The notes below the pieces were generated by a model. It was given only the letters and a program-made list of their open reading frames with translations, was not told the origin of the DNA and searched no databases. The position numbers and the translations under genes are program-made. Shown here piece after piece: positions 54,143 to 62,556 of a stretch of 64,000 nucleotides of DNA. The stretch is from NCBI GenBank assembly GCA_938045545.1, contig CALIBN010000012.1, positions 62,001 through 126,000 of the forward strand. Reading direction: 5' to 3'. The stretch comes from an uncultured archaeon. Its GTDB lineage: Archaea; Thermoproteota; EX4484-205; JAAOZP01. The stretch's first letter is position 1, and the number at the start of each line of letters is the position of its first letter.

Positions 54143-54850
54143 ATGAAACACCAAATAGTCCAATTCGTCCAGGAGTTCCATAAGCAAAATGGCAGGGCTC
54201 CGAGCGTCAATGAGATTCTTAAACACTTTAAGAATAATGGGTTATGCTCCTCCACCTTTTACCAATTTTTCCCAAAAGGCTTAAAAGAACTTTGTAGCCT
54301 CGCCGGTATTCCAGTTCCGGTTGAACGCATTCGAAAAACAGCGAAAGCCACAGCAGCCCTCAGAGAGGGTAGAAAGGGGGATGTGCATCGAGAAACAGCC
54401 TTGAGCCGCCTAATTCTGACGGAGGAGCAGACAAAGAGGCTCCTCGGCCTAAGCCACTTGGAGGGAGGAAGGGACCCGCTTCTGATAATGGACCAGTTGC
54501 TGGATTTGGACACTGTGTTGAGGAAAGAGTTTAAACTTACACTTGAGGATATCGCTCGCGTAGCTGTTTTCCTAAAGTACGCTGTGTCCATCGGCTGGAG
54601 GATCAAGCAGGATCCAGACCTGCTCGATTGCCTGACGAGAGCCTGGAATCTAGGGCTGCTTGGGCTCGAGCCCAGGGCCGTGCAGTACCTCGTCGAAGTC
54701 CTAGAGGATGCTCAGGCAAGGGGATGGAAGCCGAATGAGTTCGCTAATTATGTTACCAAGTTCTATAATGGAATTCTGGCTTACATCATGTACGAGAAGG
54801 GTTTAATATGCTTCGAAGAATTCAGGAGGAGGGTCGAAACTCATGTCTAA
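54143..54850 (+). CDS. Element-encoded HTH protein
   Basis: The 235-residue protein starts with a helix-turn-helix-like domain: IVQFVQEFHKQNGRAPSVNEILKHF, then STFYQFFPKGLKELCSLAGIPV. A helical region follows (ILTEEQTKRLLGLSHLEGGRDPLL, FKLTLEDIARVAVFLKYAVSIGW). I do not recognise a named family; replication or regulation is the likely role because it sits directly downstream of the phased AACG array. The ATG at 54143 follows GGAGAAG (54131-54137) and is preferred to the GTG at 54137. Its end overlaps the next start by 8 bp. Confidence 0.7.
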   Translation: MKHQIVQFVQEFHKQNGRAPSVNEILKHFKNNGLCSSTFYQFFPKGLKELCSLAGIPVPVERIRKTAKATAALREGRKGDVHRETALSRLILTEEQTKRLLGLSHLEGGRDPLLIMDQLLDLDTVLRKEFKLTLEDIARVAVFLKYAVSIGWRIKQDPDLLDCLTRAWNLGLLGLEPRAVQYLVEVLEDAQARGWKPNEFANYVTKFYNGILAYIMYEKGLICFEEFRRRVETHV

Positions 54851-55493
54851 GCCTGACGGCCTAGCTGAGTTCCTACTCAAAAGAGCTGAGCAGGTTGAGG
54901 CAGAGAGGAGGGCTGAGGCTGAAAGACAAGCAGCGATAATGGCACATAAGATATGGCTTCACCACCAGGCTGCAAACAGGGCTAGGAAGGAGCTTGAGGA
55001 ATACCGGAAGCTCCTTAACGATTCCAGGGGCCTCATATCCTCACGAGATATCAAGGCCAATGAGATTCTCATAGAAGAGCTCCAGGGCAGGCTAATGTCC
55101 GATCCGGAGGGGGCTGAGGAGGAAGCGAGGATCTATCGAAAGTTCCTGGAGGCTAACGTCAAGAGAATCAGGAGGGCTGGGGAGAATAAGAGGGGGAGGG
55201 CACTCGAACGTAAAAGTGATGAGGCGATGCTCCATTCTCTCAGGTACGTAGCGGGGCTGAACGAACTATCGAAGAGCATTGATGAGCTATGTAACAAATG
55301 GCTTTCAATAAGCAGGGACAATTCTCAGGCGGGGAGGCTTTATGTCCTGTTGCTCAGACATATGGGGTTCAACGTCAACAGCCTTTCAGAAGCGAGGAGT
55401 GTCTTAAAGAAAGAGCTAAGGGAAGCGTTTGAGAAGAGGCTTACGGAGAAGATAAAAGCCTTCCATGAGTCCGGAGGTTTTAGCACCTGCTAA
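54843..55493 (+). CDS. Element-encoded coiled-coil protein
   Basis: The 216-residue protein is almost entirely charged helix: residues 5-60 (LLKRAEQVEAERRAEAERQAA) form a coiled coil, then ARIYRKFLEANVKRIRRAGENK, and a compact C-terminal part (LYVLLLRHMGFNVNSLSEARSV). No family is recognised. It is co-translated with the HTH protein upstream and probably acts with it. The last codons (GGFSTC, stop) lie inside copy 2 of the 19-bp repeat. Confidence 0.65.
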   Translation: MSKPDGLAEFLLKRAEQVEAERRAEAERQAAIMAHKIWLHHQAANRARKELEEYRKLLNDSRGLISSRDIKANEILIEELQGRLMSDPEGAEEEARIYRKFLEANVKRIRRAGENKRGRALERKSDEAMLHSLRYVAGLNELSKSIDELCNKWLSISRDNSQAGRLYVLLLRHMGFNVNSLSEARSVLKKELREAFEKRLTEKIKAFHESGGFSTC

Positions 55494-55494
55494 A
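55476..55494. repeat. 19-bp palindromic repeat, copy 2
   Basis: GGTTTTAGCACCTGCTAAA differs from the copy at 53696 by one base (C for A) and is exactly 1,780 bp away in the same orientation. It contains the stop codon of the coiled-coil gene. The inverted repeat TTTAGCA/TGCTAAA is kept. Confidence 0.7.
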
Positions 55495-55749
55495 TCTGAG
55501 AAGACATTTATCAGGTTGAGTTGCTCTAGCTAAAGTTCTCCTAAGCCGAGAAGAAGGGTTATTTTCCAGGTTAGAATGCCTTTTCCCTTAGGCCTGTTCT
55601 TCCATGTTAAAATCCATATCTTGCTCGATTTTTCGCATGAATCATGAAATGACTTTTGCAGTTAAAACATGTCATATGTTTTTCTATATAAATTTTTCTG
55701 TTGATAAGATTAAATATTTATCTTTAGAGTTAATCAAAGTTAACTTTAA
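55495..55749. other. AT-rich intergenic region of the element
   Basis: About 255 bp with rising AT content toward 55750. The plus-strand frame 55604-55789 runs into the palindrome and is not supported. Nothing else is seen. Confidence 0.4.
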
Positions 55750-55773
55750 AAATTTAGTGTATACACTAAATTT
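55750..55773. promoter_or_regulatory. Perfect 24-bp palindrome, probable operator
   Basis: AAATTTAGTGTA (55750-55761) is followed directly by its reverse complement TACACTAAATTT (55762-55773), with no spacer and no mismatch. It lies about 95 bp before the AbrB start, upstream of two TATA-like elements (TTTAAATATC at 55794 and CTTAAAA at 55837). Confidence 0.75.
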
Positions 55774-55812
55774 AGAAGAAACCAAATAGTTAGCTTTAAA
55801 TATCGGTGATAA

Positions 55813-55848
55813 AAAAGTACGACTAATATGAAAAAACTTAAAAGTACG
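55813..55848 (+). promoter_or_regulatory. AbrB promoter flanked by AAAAGTACG direct repeats
   Basis: AAAAGTACG occurs at 55813-55821 and 55840-55848, 27 bp apart, around the TATA-like ACTTAAAA (55836-55843). That TATA would start transcription close to the ATG at 55869, giving a leaderless AbrB message. Confidence 0.5.
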
Positions 55849-55868
55849 CTTACATGCAAAGTATCATA

Positions 55869-56093
55869 ATGAGTAAAGTGAAGGTAGTTAAGGTTTCAAG
55901 TAACGGTACAACAAGCCTAGTTTACATTCCGAAGAAATTTGCGAAAGAATTGGAAATTAAAAAAGGTAATTACATCAAGATGATTTTAGCAGGTGGGCAA
56001 ATCATTATTCAGCCACTCGACCTCGGCTATGAATGCGGGCCCGGTCGAGTGGGCAGGCCCTCCAGCAGGAGTGAACCTGCAAATGAAGGATGA
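55869..56093 (+). CDS. AbrB/SpoVT-type DNA-binding protein
   Basis: The 74-residue protein has the swapped-hairpin AbrB fold: VVKVSSNGTTSLVYIPKKFAKEL, then EIKKGNYIKMIL and GGQIIIQPLD. AbrB dimers bind palindromic operators, so the perfect 24-bp palindrome upstream is its likely site. An ATG at 55854 would add MQSII; the ATG at 55869 fits the TATA spacing and the family. The last 20 residues have no AbrB similarity and overlap the next gene. Confidence 0.82.
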   Translation: MSKVKVVKVSSNGTTSLVYIPKKFAKELEIKKGNYIKMILAGGQIIIQPLDLGYECGPGRVGRPSSRSEPANEG

Positions 56094-58077
56094 GGAGGAT
56101 GTACTACTTAAACATTTCTCCAGCAATGTTAAGAAGGCCCAAGAGTTCGTGGTGAGAGAAATAGAAAAGGAAGAAAGCAAAGAAAACAAGAAGACGATTA
56201 AAACTATCTTTGAAGATCTGAACGATTTCATCGTCCAAGAGATTTGGAGCAATGGGCCAAAGCTTCTAATCTGGGATAAGAGGGATGGGAAGGTTAATGT
56301 TTGTGAAGAATTCGAATGGGGAAATATCGTTTACAAGCCTCATAACATACCGATCGGGAGGAAAGGCAGACCACTTGTTACTTTGGCGTCAAAACCCATA
56401 CCTTATAGAAACGAGAAAGACCTGCTTGAAAGGATCAGAGAGTTCATTGATCGCTATTCGGATTTAGAGCCATGGGCTTTAGAATTTACATCGAGGTTCG
56501 TCATGCATAGCTGGGTTTATGACATGGGAGATTATGCAATCCAATTATGGATAAAGGGGCTCACGGGCTCAGGTAAAACGAGGTTTCTTAAGCTTCTCGC
56601 CCTGCTCTGCTATAATGCCCTTTATGTCGGTGGTAATGCAAGTTTCTCGGCCTATAAAAGGCTAATCTCGAAATATAGGGGCACGTTGTTGATCAACGAG
56701 TTCGAGCTAAAGGATGAAGATGACTCCAACGAGGTCATAATTTGGCTCAACAATGGATTCGAAAAGGATAATGAATTTCCATTAAGCAGAAAAAACCAAC
56801 CTGAGAAACAAGATTTTTTCGACCCTTTTGGTCCTAAGGTGATAGCATCCAGAAGCCTGATCTCAAACCCCGCCACTCTTTCGAGGATGGTCGTTATTGA
56901 GATGCATAAGACATCGAGAAAAGACATTCCTATCAAATTGCCTGCTGAAGCCTATCGTGAAGCTGAAGAGATTAGAAACATGCTCCTATTCTTCAGGCTT
57001 AAACACTACAAGAGTGATTATGCGTTACGCTCTGATCTCGATGAGAGGCTTAGAAACGATGAGGTTATCGATGGACGCTTTAAGCAACAGGCTTACCCCA
57101 TGCTCGAGCTCTATGAGATAGCAGGTCTAGATGTCAACGAGGTTTTCAACTTCTATAGGAAGCTCACCCTGGACTTTAAGAAGAGGCAGGCGGAGTCAAC
57201 GCCTGAAGGCGTGATCTTCCATGCGATCATGGAGTTATGCAGCCTCCAAGATTGTAACAACCCCGATTTCTCAGGCCACATCGTTAAGGAGGAGGTAAAG
57301 GATGAAACCGGCCAGGAGAAAAAGGTCTATGGATTGGTGGGCATAACAACCAGGCTTTTGGAAGACAAAACTGGCTTCTCGAAGTATACCATAACAAAGG
57401 CCTTAAGCCACATAGGGATGGTTCAAGAGAGGAGGAAGACGAAGGTTATAATCTATGACCTCAGAGGAGATTTTACCGAACGAACTAGATATTTAAGACT
57501 CTGGAAGTTTAAGAGTGAAAGAACTTGGAAGGAGGCCCTCGACCAATACTATGTGGGGGATGTGTCCCTAGCGAGTGGCACCACCGACACCTTTGACACC
57601 TTGCCCATTCCGGAGATTCTAAAAAGTAGGGACTTTAACTCTGAAAAGATGCCAGAAAATGTCCTTTTAAATAGCACAAACAATGTGGAAAATGCCAATA
57701 AAAAGTCATCTTTCTTCGAGAGCCCTGACCTGGAGAAAGATGTCCAGGTGGCGAAGGTGCCAGAGGTGCCACTTGATGGAGACACATATGTTCCCGAGCA
57801 GGAGGGCAAGGCTGAACTCCAGAGTTTAAGTCCCTCTTTTGAGAATCTAATTATCAGGTCTGGAAGCTACATCCGAAAATCTCTTAAAGATTTCTCCAAG
57901 TACCATTACGCTGAGCTGGTTTGTCAGATTTGTAACTCTATCGACGAAGTCTTCGCCAGAAAAGTTAGCGATACCCAAATAGCTTACCTGTGCGATGAGT
58001 GTGTGAAGAAGGCCTCTGACCTGAGGATCAGCCTCGAGGAACTTCTCGAAAAGAGTCAAAGAGGCGAAGCGGCCTAA
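56083..58077 (+). CDS. AAA+ replication ATPase/helicase of the element
   Basis: The protein of about 664 residues has a central ATPase domain like those of archaeal plasmid and virus replication proteins: Walker A KGLTGSGKTRF (158-168), an acidic Walker B strand GTLLINEFEL about 45 residues later, and a sensor-type segment KVIASRSLISNPATLSRMVVIEM. The N-terminal 150 residues are unassigned. A winged-helix-like part follows the ATPase (LLEDKTGFSKYTITKALSHIGM), and the C-terminus has a zinc site (CQICNS, then CDECV). Start choice: ATG 56083 after GGAGTGA (56069-56075); an ATG at 56029 is possible. Either way it overlaps the AbrB gene. Confidence 0.78.
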   Translation: MKDEEDVLLKHFSSNVKKAQEFVVREIEKEESKENKKTIKTIFEDLNDFIVQEIWSNGPKLLIWDKRDGKVNVCEEFEWGNIVYKPHNIPIGRKGRPLVTLASKPIPYRNEKDLLERIREFIDRYSDLEPWALEFTSRFVMHSWVYDMGDYAIQLWIKGLTGSGKTRFLKLLALLCYNALYVGGNASFSAYKRLISKYRGTLLINEFELKDEDDSNEVIIWLNNGFEKDNEFPLSRKNQPEKQDFFDPFGPKVIASRSLISNPATLSRMVVIEMHKTSRKDIPIKLPAEAYREAEEIRNMLLFFRLKHYKSDYALRSDLDERLRNDEVIDGRFKQQAYPMLELYEIAGLDVNEVFNFYRKLTLDFKKRQAESTPEGVIFHAIMELCSLQDCNNPDFSGHIVKEEVKDETGQEKKVYGLVGITTRLLEDKTGFSKYTITKALSHIGMVQERRKTKVIIYDLRGDFTERTRYLRLWKFKSERTWKEALDQYYVGDVSLASGTTDTFDTLPIPEILKSRDFNSEKMPENVLLNSTNNVENANKKSSFFESPDLEKDVQVAKVPEVPLDGDTYVPEQEGKAELQSLSPSFENLIIRSGSYIRKSLKDFSKYHYAELVCQICNSIDEVFARKVSDTQIAYLCDECVKKASDLRISLEELLEKSQRGEAA

Positions 58078-58080
58078 GCC

Positions 58081-59430
58081 TTGATCTTAAGCTGTCCCTA
58101 TTGCGGTTCTTCGAAACTATTTAAAGCAGGTTTTAGAAAAACGAAGAGTGGCGAGAAGATCCAACGCTACTTATGTAGAAGCTGCTTTCGAAGGTTTGGC
58201 CTTCCTGGAAACCCTGAGGTAAAGCTCAACGTCTCCAGGGGGCTCGTCGAAGACTCTAAAGTTGTAAAGCAGCCTCCTGATGCTCCCTCTGTCGTAGGGC
58301 CTGCCCTCGAGCCAAGCCCTGAGGACTCTACGCTCCCTCTCGCTAAAGATCCTGGTGTGCATAGTACACGAATCTCGAGACAAGGGTTTTATAGTTTGCG
58401 TCTCGAAGCTAAGGACAGCAGGAGGGCAGGGAGTGAAAAGCATCCTCCTGCAGAAGGTGAAATGGATAACATGAGCAACCCTGAAGGGGTTGTGAAGAGC
58501 ATCCTGGTCCAGCGACCGGGGGCTGGGCAGGATGACAAGAAAGAGGAGCTCGAGGGCAAGCTCATAAGCTTCGCATGGTGGCTTAAGAAACAGGGACTGC
58601 GTGAGTCCACGGTAAAGCAGTATTGCAAAATACTCCGCCAGCTTGTTAAGAGCAGTGTCAACTTAGATGATCCTGAAGCGGTAAAGGAGGCTTTAGCAAG
58701 GAATGGTAGAAGCGAAAGGTGGAAGGCTCTGATAGTGCATGCCTACTCCGCATACTTAAAGATGAAGGGAAAGCACTGGGATCCCCCACGGTTCGATGTG
58801 GTTAGAAAGATTCCCTTCATACCCTTGGAGAGCGAGATCGATGCACTGATAGCCGGTTGCGGACCTAAGACTGCAGCACTGCTCCAATTGCTTAAGGAAA
58901 CCGGCATGAGGATAGGCGAGGCGTTGAGGCTGACCTGGAAGGATGTGGACCTCGAGAGAAGAGTCATAATCTTTAACGAGCCGGAGAAAAACAGCAATCC
59001 GAGAATCTTTAAAATCAGCCCCAGGCTTATCAGCATGTTGAGCATGCTTCCGAGAAACGGAGTGAGGGTGTTTCCAACGAGCTATCACAGCGTTAAAAAC
59101 AACTTTAAGCATTCTCGGAGACGCTTGGCGGAGAGACTTAATAATCCCAGACTTCTAAACATTAGTTTCCACACCTTCAGGCACTGGAAGGCCACCATGG
59201 AGTACCACAAAACAAAGGATTTGTTGCATGTCAAGGAGCTGCTCGGACATAAGAATGTAGACAACACGATGGTTTACATTCAGATCGAAAGGGCTCTTTT
59301 CAACGAGACGGATGCCGAGTTCACAGTTAGGATCGCTAAGACTCCTGACGAGATTAAAGAGCTTCTGGAAGCTGGTTTTGAGTATGTTTGCGAGAAGGAT
59401 GGCTTCCTCTTCTTCAGGAGGAGGAAATGA
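58081..59430 (+). CDS. Tyrosine recombinase (integrase) with N-terminal zinc finger
   Basis: A 449-residue tyrosine integrase with the catalytic residues in place: Arg277 in TGMRIGEALRL, His364 and Arg367 in FHTFRHWK, His390 in LLGHKNV and Tyr399 in NTMVYIQIE. A core-binding SAM-like domain is at about 150-235. The N-terminus has an extra zinc ribbon (Cys5, Cys8, Cys32, Cys35; CPYCGS and CRSCF) like that of IS1-type InsA proteins, then a long Pro/Ser linker. The start is TTG at 58081, three bases after the stop of the ATPase gene. The TGA stop overlaps the ATG of rqcH. Confidence 0.92.
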   Translation: MILSCPYCGSSKLFKAGFRKTKSGEKIQRYLCRSCFRRFGLPGNPEVKLNVSRGLVEDSKVVKQPPDAPSVVGPALEPSPEDSTLPLAKDPGVHSTRISRQGFYSLRLEAKDSRRAGSEKHPPAEGEMDNMSNPEGVVKSILVQRPGAGQDDKKEELEGKLISFAWWLKKQGLRESTVKQYCKILRQLVKSSVNLDDPEAVKEALARNGRSERWKALIVHAYSAYLKMKGKHWDPPRFDVVRKIPFIPLESEIDALIAGCGPKTAALLQLLKETGMRIGEALRLTWKDVDLERRVIIFNEPEKNSNPRIFKISPRLISMLSMLPRNGVRVFPTSYHSVKNNFKHSRRRLAERLNNPRLLNISFHTFRHWKATMEYHKTKDLLHVKELLGHKNVDNTMVYIQIERALFNETDAEFTVRIAKTPDEIKELLEAGFEYVCEKDGFLFFRRRK

Positions 59431-61343
59431 GAATGTCCGGAAATAGTCTAAAAACTCCGAAAATAAGTCTTTCCAGCATCGACTACCGGGTGCTCTCCAA
59501 GGAGCTTTCTAAAGAGCTGCAGGGAGCATGGGTTGACAACGTGTACAAACATCCTGATTACGGATACTATCTGATGGTTTTCAGAAGCAGCGGGATTGTC
59601 AAGAAGCTAGTCATAATACCTGGGGAATCATTGTTTCTAACTCGCCGAGATTATCCTGTCCCGAGTACTCCCGAGGGCAGCGTATTGCAGCTGAGGAGAA
59701 TAGTCTGCAACCTTAGGGTTGAGAGCGTGGAGCAGCATGACTTTGACAGGATTATAATCATGAGTCTTTCCAGAGGAGGGTTTAAAACCAGGCTTATCGT
59801 GGAGGGATTGAAACGAGGCGTGATCGCCCTTGTATCTGAAGACTGGCGTATCCTCTTCACTTCTCAAAGAATCGAGATGGTAGCCAGATCGCTCAGAGAG
59901 GGGGAGAAATACGTTTTCCCACCGTCAAACATTTTCGACCCCATGTGCATCCCGGGAAGCCTGGAAGCCCTGCAGAAGTATTCCTCGGAAAAGCTTGGCA
60001 GGCTGATAGCTGGTAGGCTTGGCTTCGGGTCTAAAACAATGAGTGAGATATGCAGAAGGATAGGGCTTGATCCTGACTCAAGCGTTGAAGGAAAGATCCC
60101 TATCGTAATCGAGACCATACGTATGCTCATCAAGGAGGCTGAAGAGTCTCCGAAGCCGCGGATCTACTATCGCGAGGGACGACCGGTCGATGTGTCTGCG
60201 ATAAGGCTTCTCTCCTTGGAGAACATGGAGCAGAAGGAGGTTGAAACCGTTTCAGAGGCTTTGGATGAATACTATGCTACACTCGGGTTTGAGGCTGCTG
60301 GTGATGAAAAATCATCATTAGAGCTGAGTAGGCTGGTTAGAATAAGAGAGAACCTTGCTTCCGAAGTAGAGGCGTTGAGGAATAAGGCTAGGATGATCAT
60401 GGAGAACCTTGCGGTCTTTCAGGCAGTTTTAGACGCTGTAAGGAATAAAGTGGAAGCGCCAGCTGGTTTCAAGATTCTTGAAACCGACTACGGGAGGAGA
60501 ACTGTTAAAGTATTGTTCAACGATTCAGAGTTGAAGCTTAGCTTGGATTCCTCGGCGGCGTCAAACGCCTCCAGCATGTTTGAGGAGGCTAAGAAAATCG
60601 AGAAGCATCTTTCCGAGATTGATGGCAAGATTCTTCTGCTTAAGGAGAAGGCTTCTGCCGAAAGCAGGAGAATGGTTCCTGGGAAGAGGGTTGAAAGAAA
60701 ATGGTTTGAAAAGTTCCGATGGAACGTATCGGTTAACGGAAACTTGATTCTGGCCGGTAGAGACGCTGGGACGAACGAGCTTCTCGTCAAGAAGTATGTT
60801 TCAGATAGAAGCGTGGTGTTTCACGCGGACTTCATAGGAGCACCGTTCGTAACCATACATAATGTTGAAAACCCTTCAGAGGAGGAGCTTGAGGAGGCTG
60901 CGCTCATGGCGGCATGCTACACTGCAAGAGCTTGGGAGAACAAGTATGCTTCCCTAGACGTCTACTGGGTCAGGGGAAGCCAAGTCGGCAAGCAGGCCCC
61001 CCCAGGCCAGTACCTACCCAAGGGAGCGTTCATGATAAGGGGGGAGAAGAACTTCATTAGAAATGTTGAGCTTAAGCTTTGGATCGGAGTTTCAGATAAT
61101 GGCGAAGTGGCTTACGGGAGTCTAAGCAAGGTAAAGGCAAGGTGTAGAAAGTATGCAGTAATCCTTCCTGGAGACAAGGATAAGAATCATGAAGCTGCTT
61201 TACTCGCAAGGAAGTTTCTTAAAGACATGTCTCTTCCCCGTGAAGCATTGCCAGAGCTGCTTGAGAGGATTCGAAGCATTATTCCAGGGCGACACTGTGA
61301 AGCTCGCTACATGCCGCCCATTCCTCCGGGGCAAGGGAAATAG
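59427..61343 (+). CDS. rqcH: RqcH/NFACT family ribosome rescue factor
   Basis: RqcH binds the 50S subunit stalled with peptidyl-tRNA and recruits tRNA for C-terminal tailing in ribosome quality control. The 638-residue protein has the NFACT-N domain (SSIDYRVLSKELSKELQGAWVDNVY), a helix-hairpin and long coiled-coil middle (residues about 280-430), and the NFACT-R domain (RKWFEKFRWNVSVNGNLILAGRDAGTNE, then VFHADFIGAPFVTIHN). The start is the ATG at 59427, preceded by AGGAGGAA (59419-59426) inside the integrase gene; upstream in-frame codons belong to the integrase and are not used. The ribosome-binding site of a housekeeping gene thus lies in a mobile-element gene. Confidence 0.93.
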   Translation: MRMSGNSLKTPKISLSSIDYRVLSKELSKELQGAWVDNVYKHPDYGYYLMVFRSSGIVKKLVIIPGESLFLTRRDYPVPSTPEGSVLQLRRIVCNLRVESVEQHDFDRIIIMSLSRGGFKTRLIVEGLKRGVIALVSEDWRILFTSQRIEMVARSLREGEKYVFPPSNIFDPMCIPGSLEALQKYSSEKLGRLIAGRLGFGSKTMSEICRRIGLDPDSSVEGKIPIVIETIRMLIKEAEESPKPRIYYREGRPVDVSAIRLLSLENMEQKEVETVSEALDEYYATLGFEAAGDEKSSLELSRLVRIRENLASEVEALRNKARMIMENLAVFQAVLDAVRNKVEAPAGFKILETDYGRRTVKVLFNDSELKLSLDSSAASNASSMFEEAKKIEKHLSEIDGKILLLKEKASAESRRMVPGKRVERKWFEKFRWNVSVNGNLILAGRDAGTNELLVKKYVSDRSVVFHADFIGAPFVTIHNVENPSEEELEEAALMAACYTARAWENKYASLDVYWVRGSQVGKQAPPGQYLPKGAFMIRGEKNFIRNVELKLWIGVSDNGEVAYGSLSKVKARCRKYAVILPGDKDKNHEAALLARKFLKDMSLPREALPELLERIRSIIPGRHCEARYMPPIPPGQGK

Positions 61344-61410
61344 AGATCCTTACGTCTAGTCTAAAAGGATTAATGCTTAAAAAGGAGGACGCATTTAGGA
61401 AAAAGCCGGG

Positions 61411-62556
61411 TTGAAAATAGCTGCCAGAACAAGCAGGATTGTCGAGCCGCCTCACAGAAGGATTTTGAAGGAAGCCTTGTCTAGAAGGAGCGTTGTGATG
61501 AACCTTAGCGTGGGGGATATTTTCATAGAGCCCCACCCGTTAGTTAAGGATGCCGTTAGGAAAGCCTCTGAGGAAAGCAGCCTCACATACCCCCCGGTGG
61601 AAGGGTTCAGCGAGCTTAGAAGCCTGATAGCCGAATACTTGGTGGAGAGCAGGAGTTTAGACGTGAAGGCTGAGAACATTCTGGTGACAGCGGGGGCTTC
61701 GGAAGCGTTTCTCGTAGCATTAATGACTGTGCTTGACCCTGGGGAAAGGATTATTCTCCCAGATCCAACTTACCCTCAGCACACTCTGGCGGCGAACCTT
61801 TTCGACAGCATTACGATAAACTATTACAGTCAGTATTCAGATGTTAGCAAACAGGTTACTGGAGGAAAAGACGGGCGCAGCCTCATACTGGTTTGCTCTC
61901 CAAACAACCCGACTGGGAGGATTATTTCAACAAAAGACATGGAGATGCTTGTCGAGCATGCTCGGGAAAACGGTTCTACGATTGTTTCCGACGAGACTTA
62001 CTTAGAAATATTTTTCAGTGGAAACAAGCCCGTGAGCCCAGGAAGCTTCGACACCGGCCTTGAAAACACCATCATCATAGGAAGCTTCTCTAAGAACATG
62101 GGGATAACCGGCTTGAGAGTAGGTTTCATAGCTTCTGAAAAAAGCATGATCAGCAGGGCAAGCATGGTTAGGTACGCTACTTCGCTAACTTCAAACACGC
62201 TGGGGCAGCGCGTAGTTTTGAAAACGCTTCCCCTCATAAACGAGATATCCGAGTATGTAAGGATGAACGTTGAGAAACGCCTAAGAATGTTCATACAGGG
62301 CTTTAAGAGAAGCGATTTGCTGAAGGTCTACGAGCCCCAGGGGTCGCTCTACATATTCCCATACGTGCCGTTCAAATCCTTCGAGTTCTGTCTCGAGCTG
62401 GCTAGGGAGACGGGGGTCGTAATGGCCCCGGGTCAAGGGTTTGGGCCGTCGGGTGAAAACCACGTTAGGATTAGCTTTGGAGCGAGAGAGGAAGACATAA
62501 TAAATTCAATAGAGTTGTTAAACGGGTTTGAGCCTAAGGTTGAACGATGCTTTTAA
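61411..62556 (+). CDS. Class I/II aminotransferase (aspartate-aminotransferase family)
   Basis: A PLP enzyme of 381 residues. It shows the fold-type I layout: VMNLSVGDIFIEPHPLV, YPPVEGFSELRSLIAEYL, VTAGASEAFLVALM, CSPNNPTGRI, the PLP-binding SDETYLEIFF, the Schiff-base lysine in GSFSKNMGITGLRVGF, and the carboxylate Arg in HVRISFG. The amino donor and keto acid cannot be told from sequence. The start is TTG at 61411. It is followed by TrmI, whose start overlaps its end. Confidence 0.88.
   Translation: MKIAARTSRIVEPPHRRILKEALSRRSVVMNLSVGDIFIEPHPLVKDAVRKASEESSLTYPPVEGFSELRSLIAEYLVESRSLDVKAENILVTAGASEAFLVALMTVLDPGERIILPDPTYPQHTLAANLFDSITINYYSQYSDVSKQVTGGKDGRSLILVCSPNNPTGRIISTKDMEMLVEHARENGSTIVSDETYLEIFFSGNKPVSPGSFDTGLENTIIIGSFSKNMGITGLRVGFIASEKSMISRASMVRYATSLTSNTLGQRVVLKTLPLINEISEYVRMNVEKRLRMFIQGFKRSDLLKVYEPQGSLYIFPYVPFKSFEFCLELARETGVVMAPGQGFGPSGENHVRISFGAREEDIINSIELLNGFEPKVERCF

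Larger units (their letters stand above)
53696..59430. mobile_element. Probable integrated plasmid- or virus-like element
   Basis: The block contains genes typical of archaeal integrated elements and nothing housekeeping: an HTH protein, a coiled-coil protein, an AbrB-type regulator, an AAA+ replication ATPase and a tyrosine integrase. All are on the plus strand with overlapping or short junctions. It is preceded by an iteron-like array. The right edge is sharp: the integrase stop overlaps the start of rqcH. The left edge is set at the first 19-bp repeat, an inference; the restriction-like pair before it might also belong. No capsid gene is visible, so a plasmid-like or replicon-only element is more likely than a full virus. 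Confidence 0.65.

Noticed and set aside
55604..55789. 61-codon plus-strand frame before the AbrB gene
   Set aside because: AT-rich, starts without ribosome-binding site and runs through the perfect palindrome; a regulatory role of the region explains it better.
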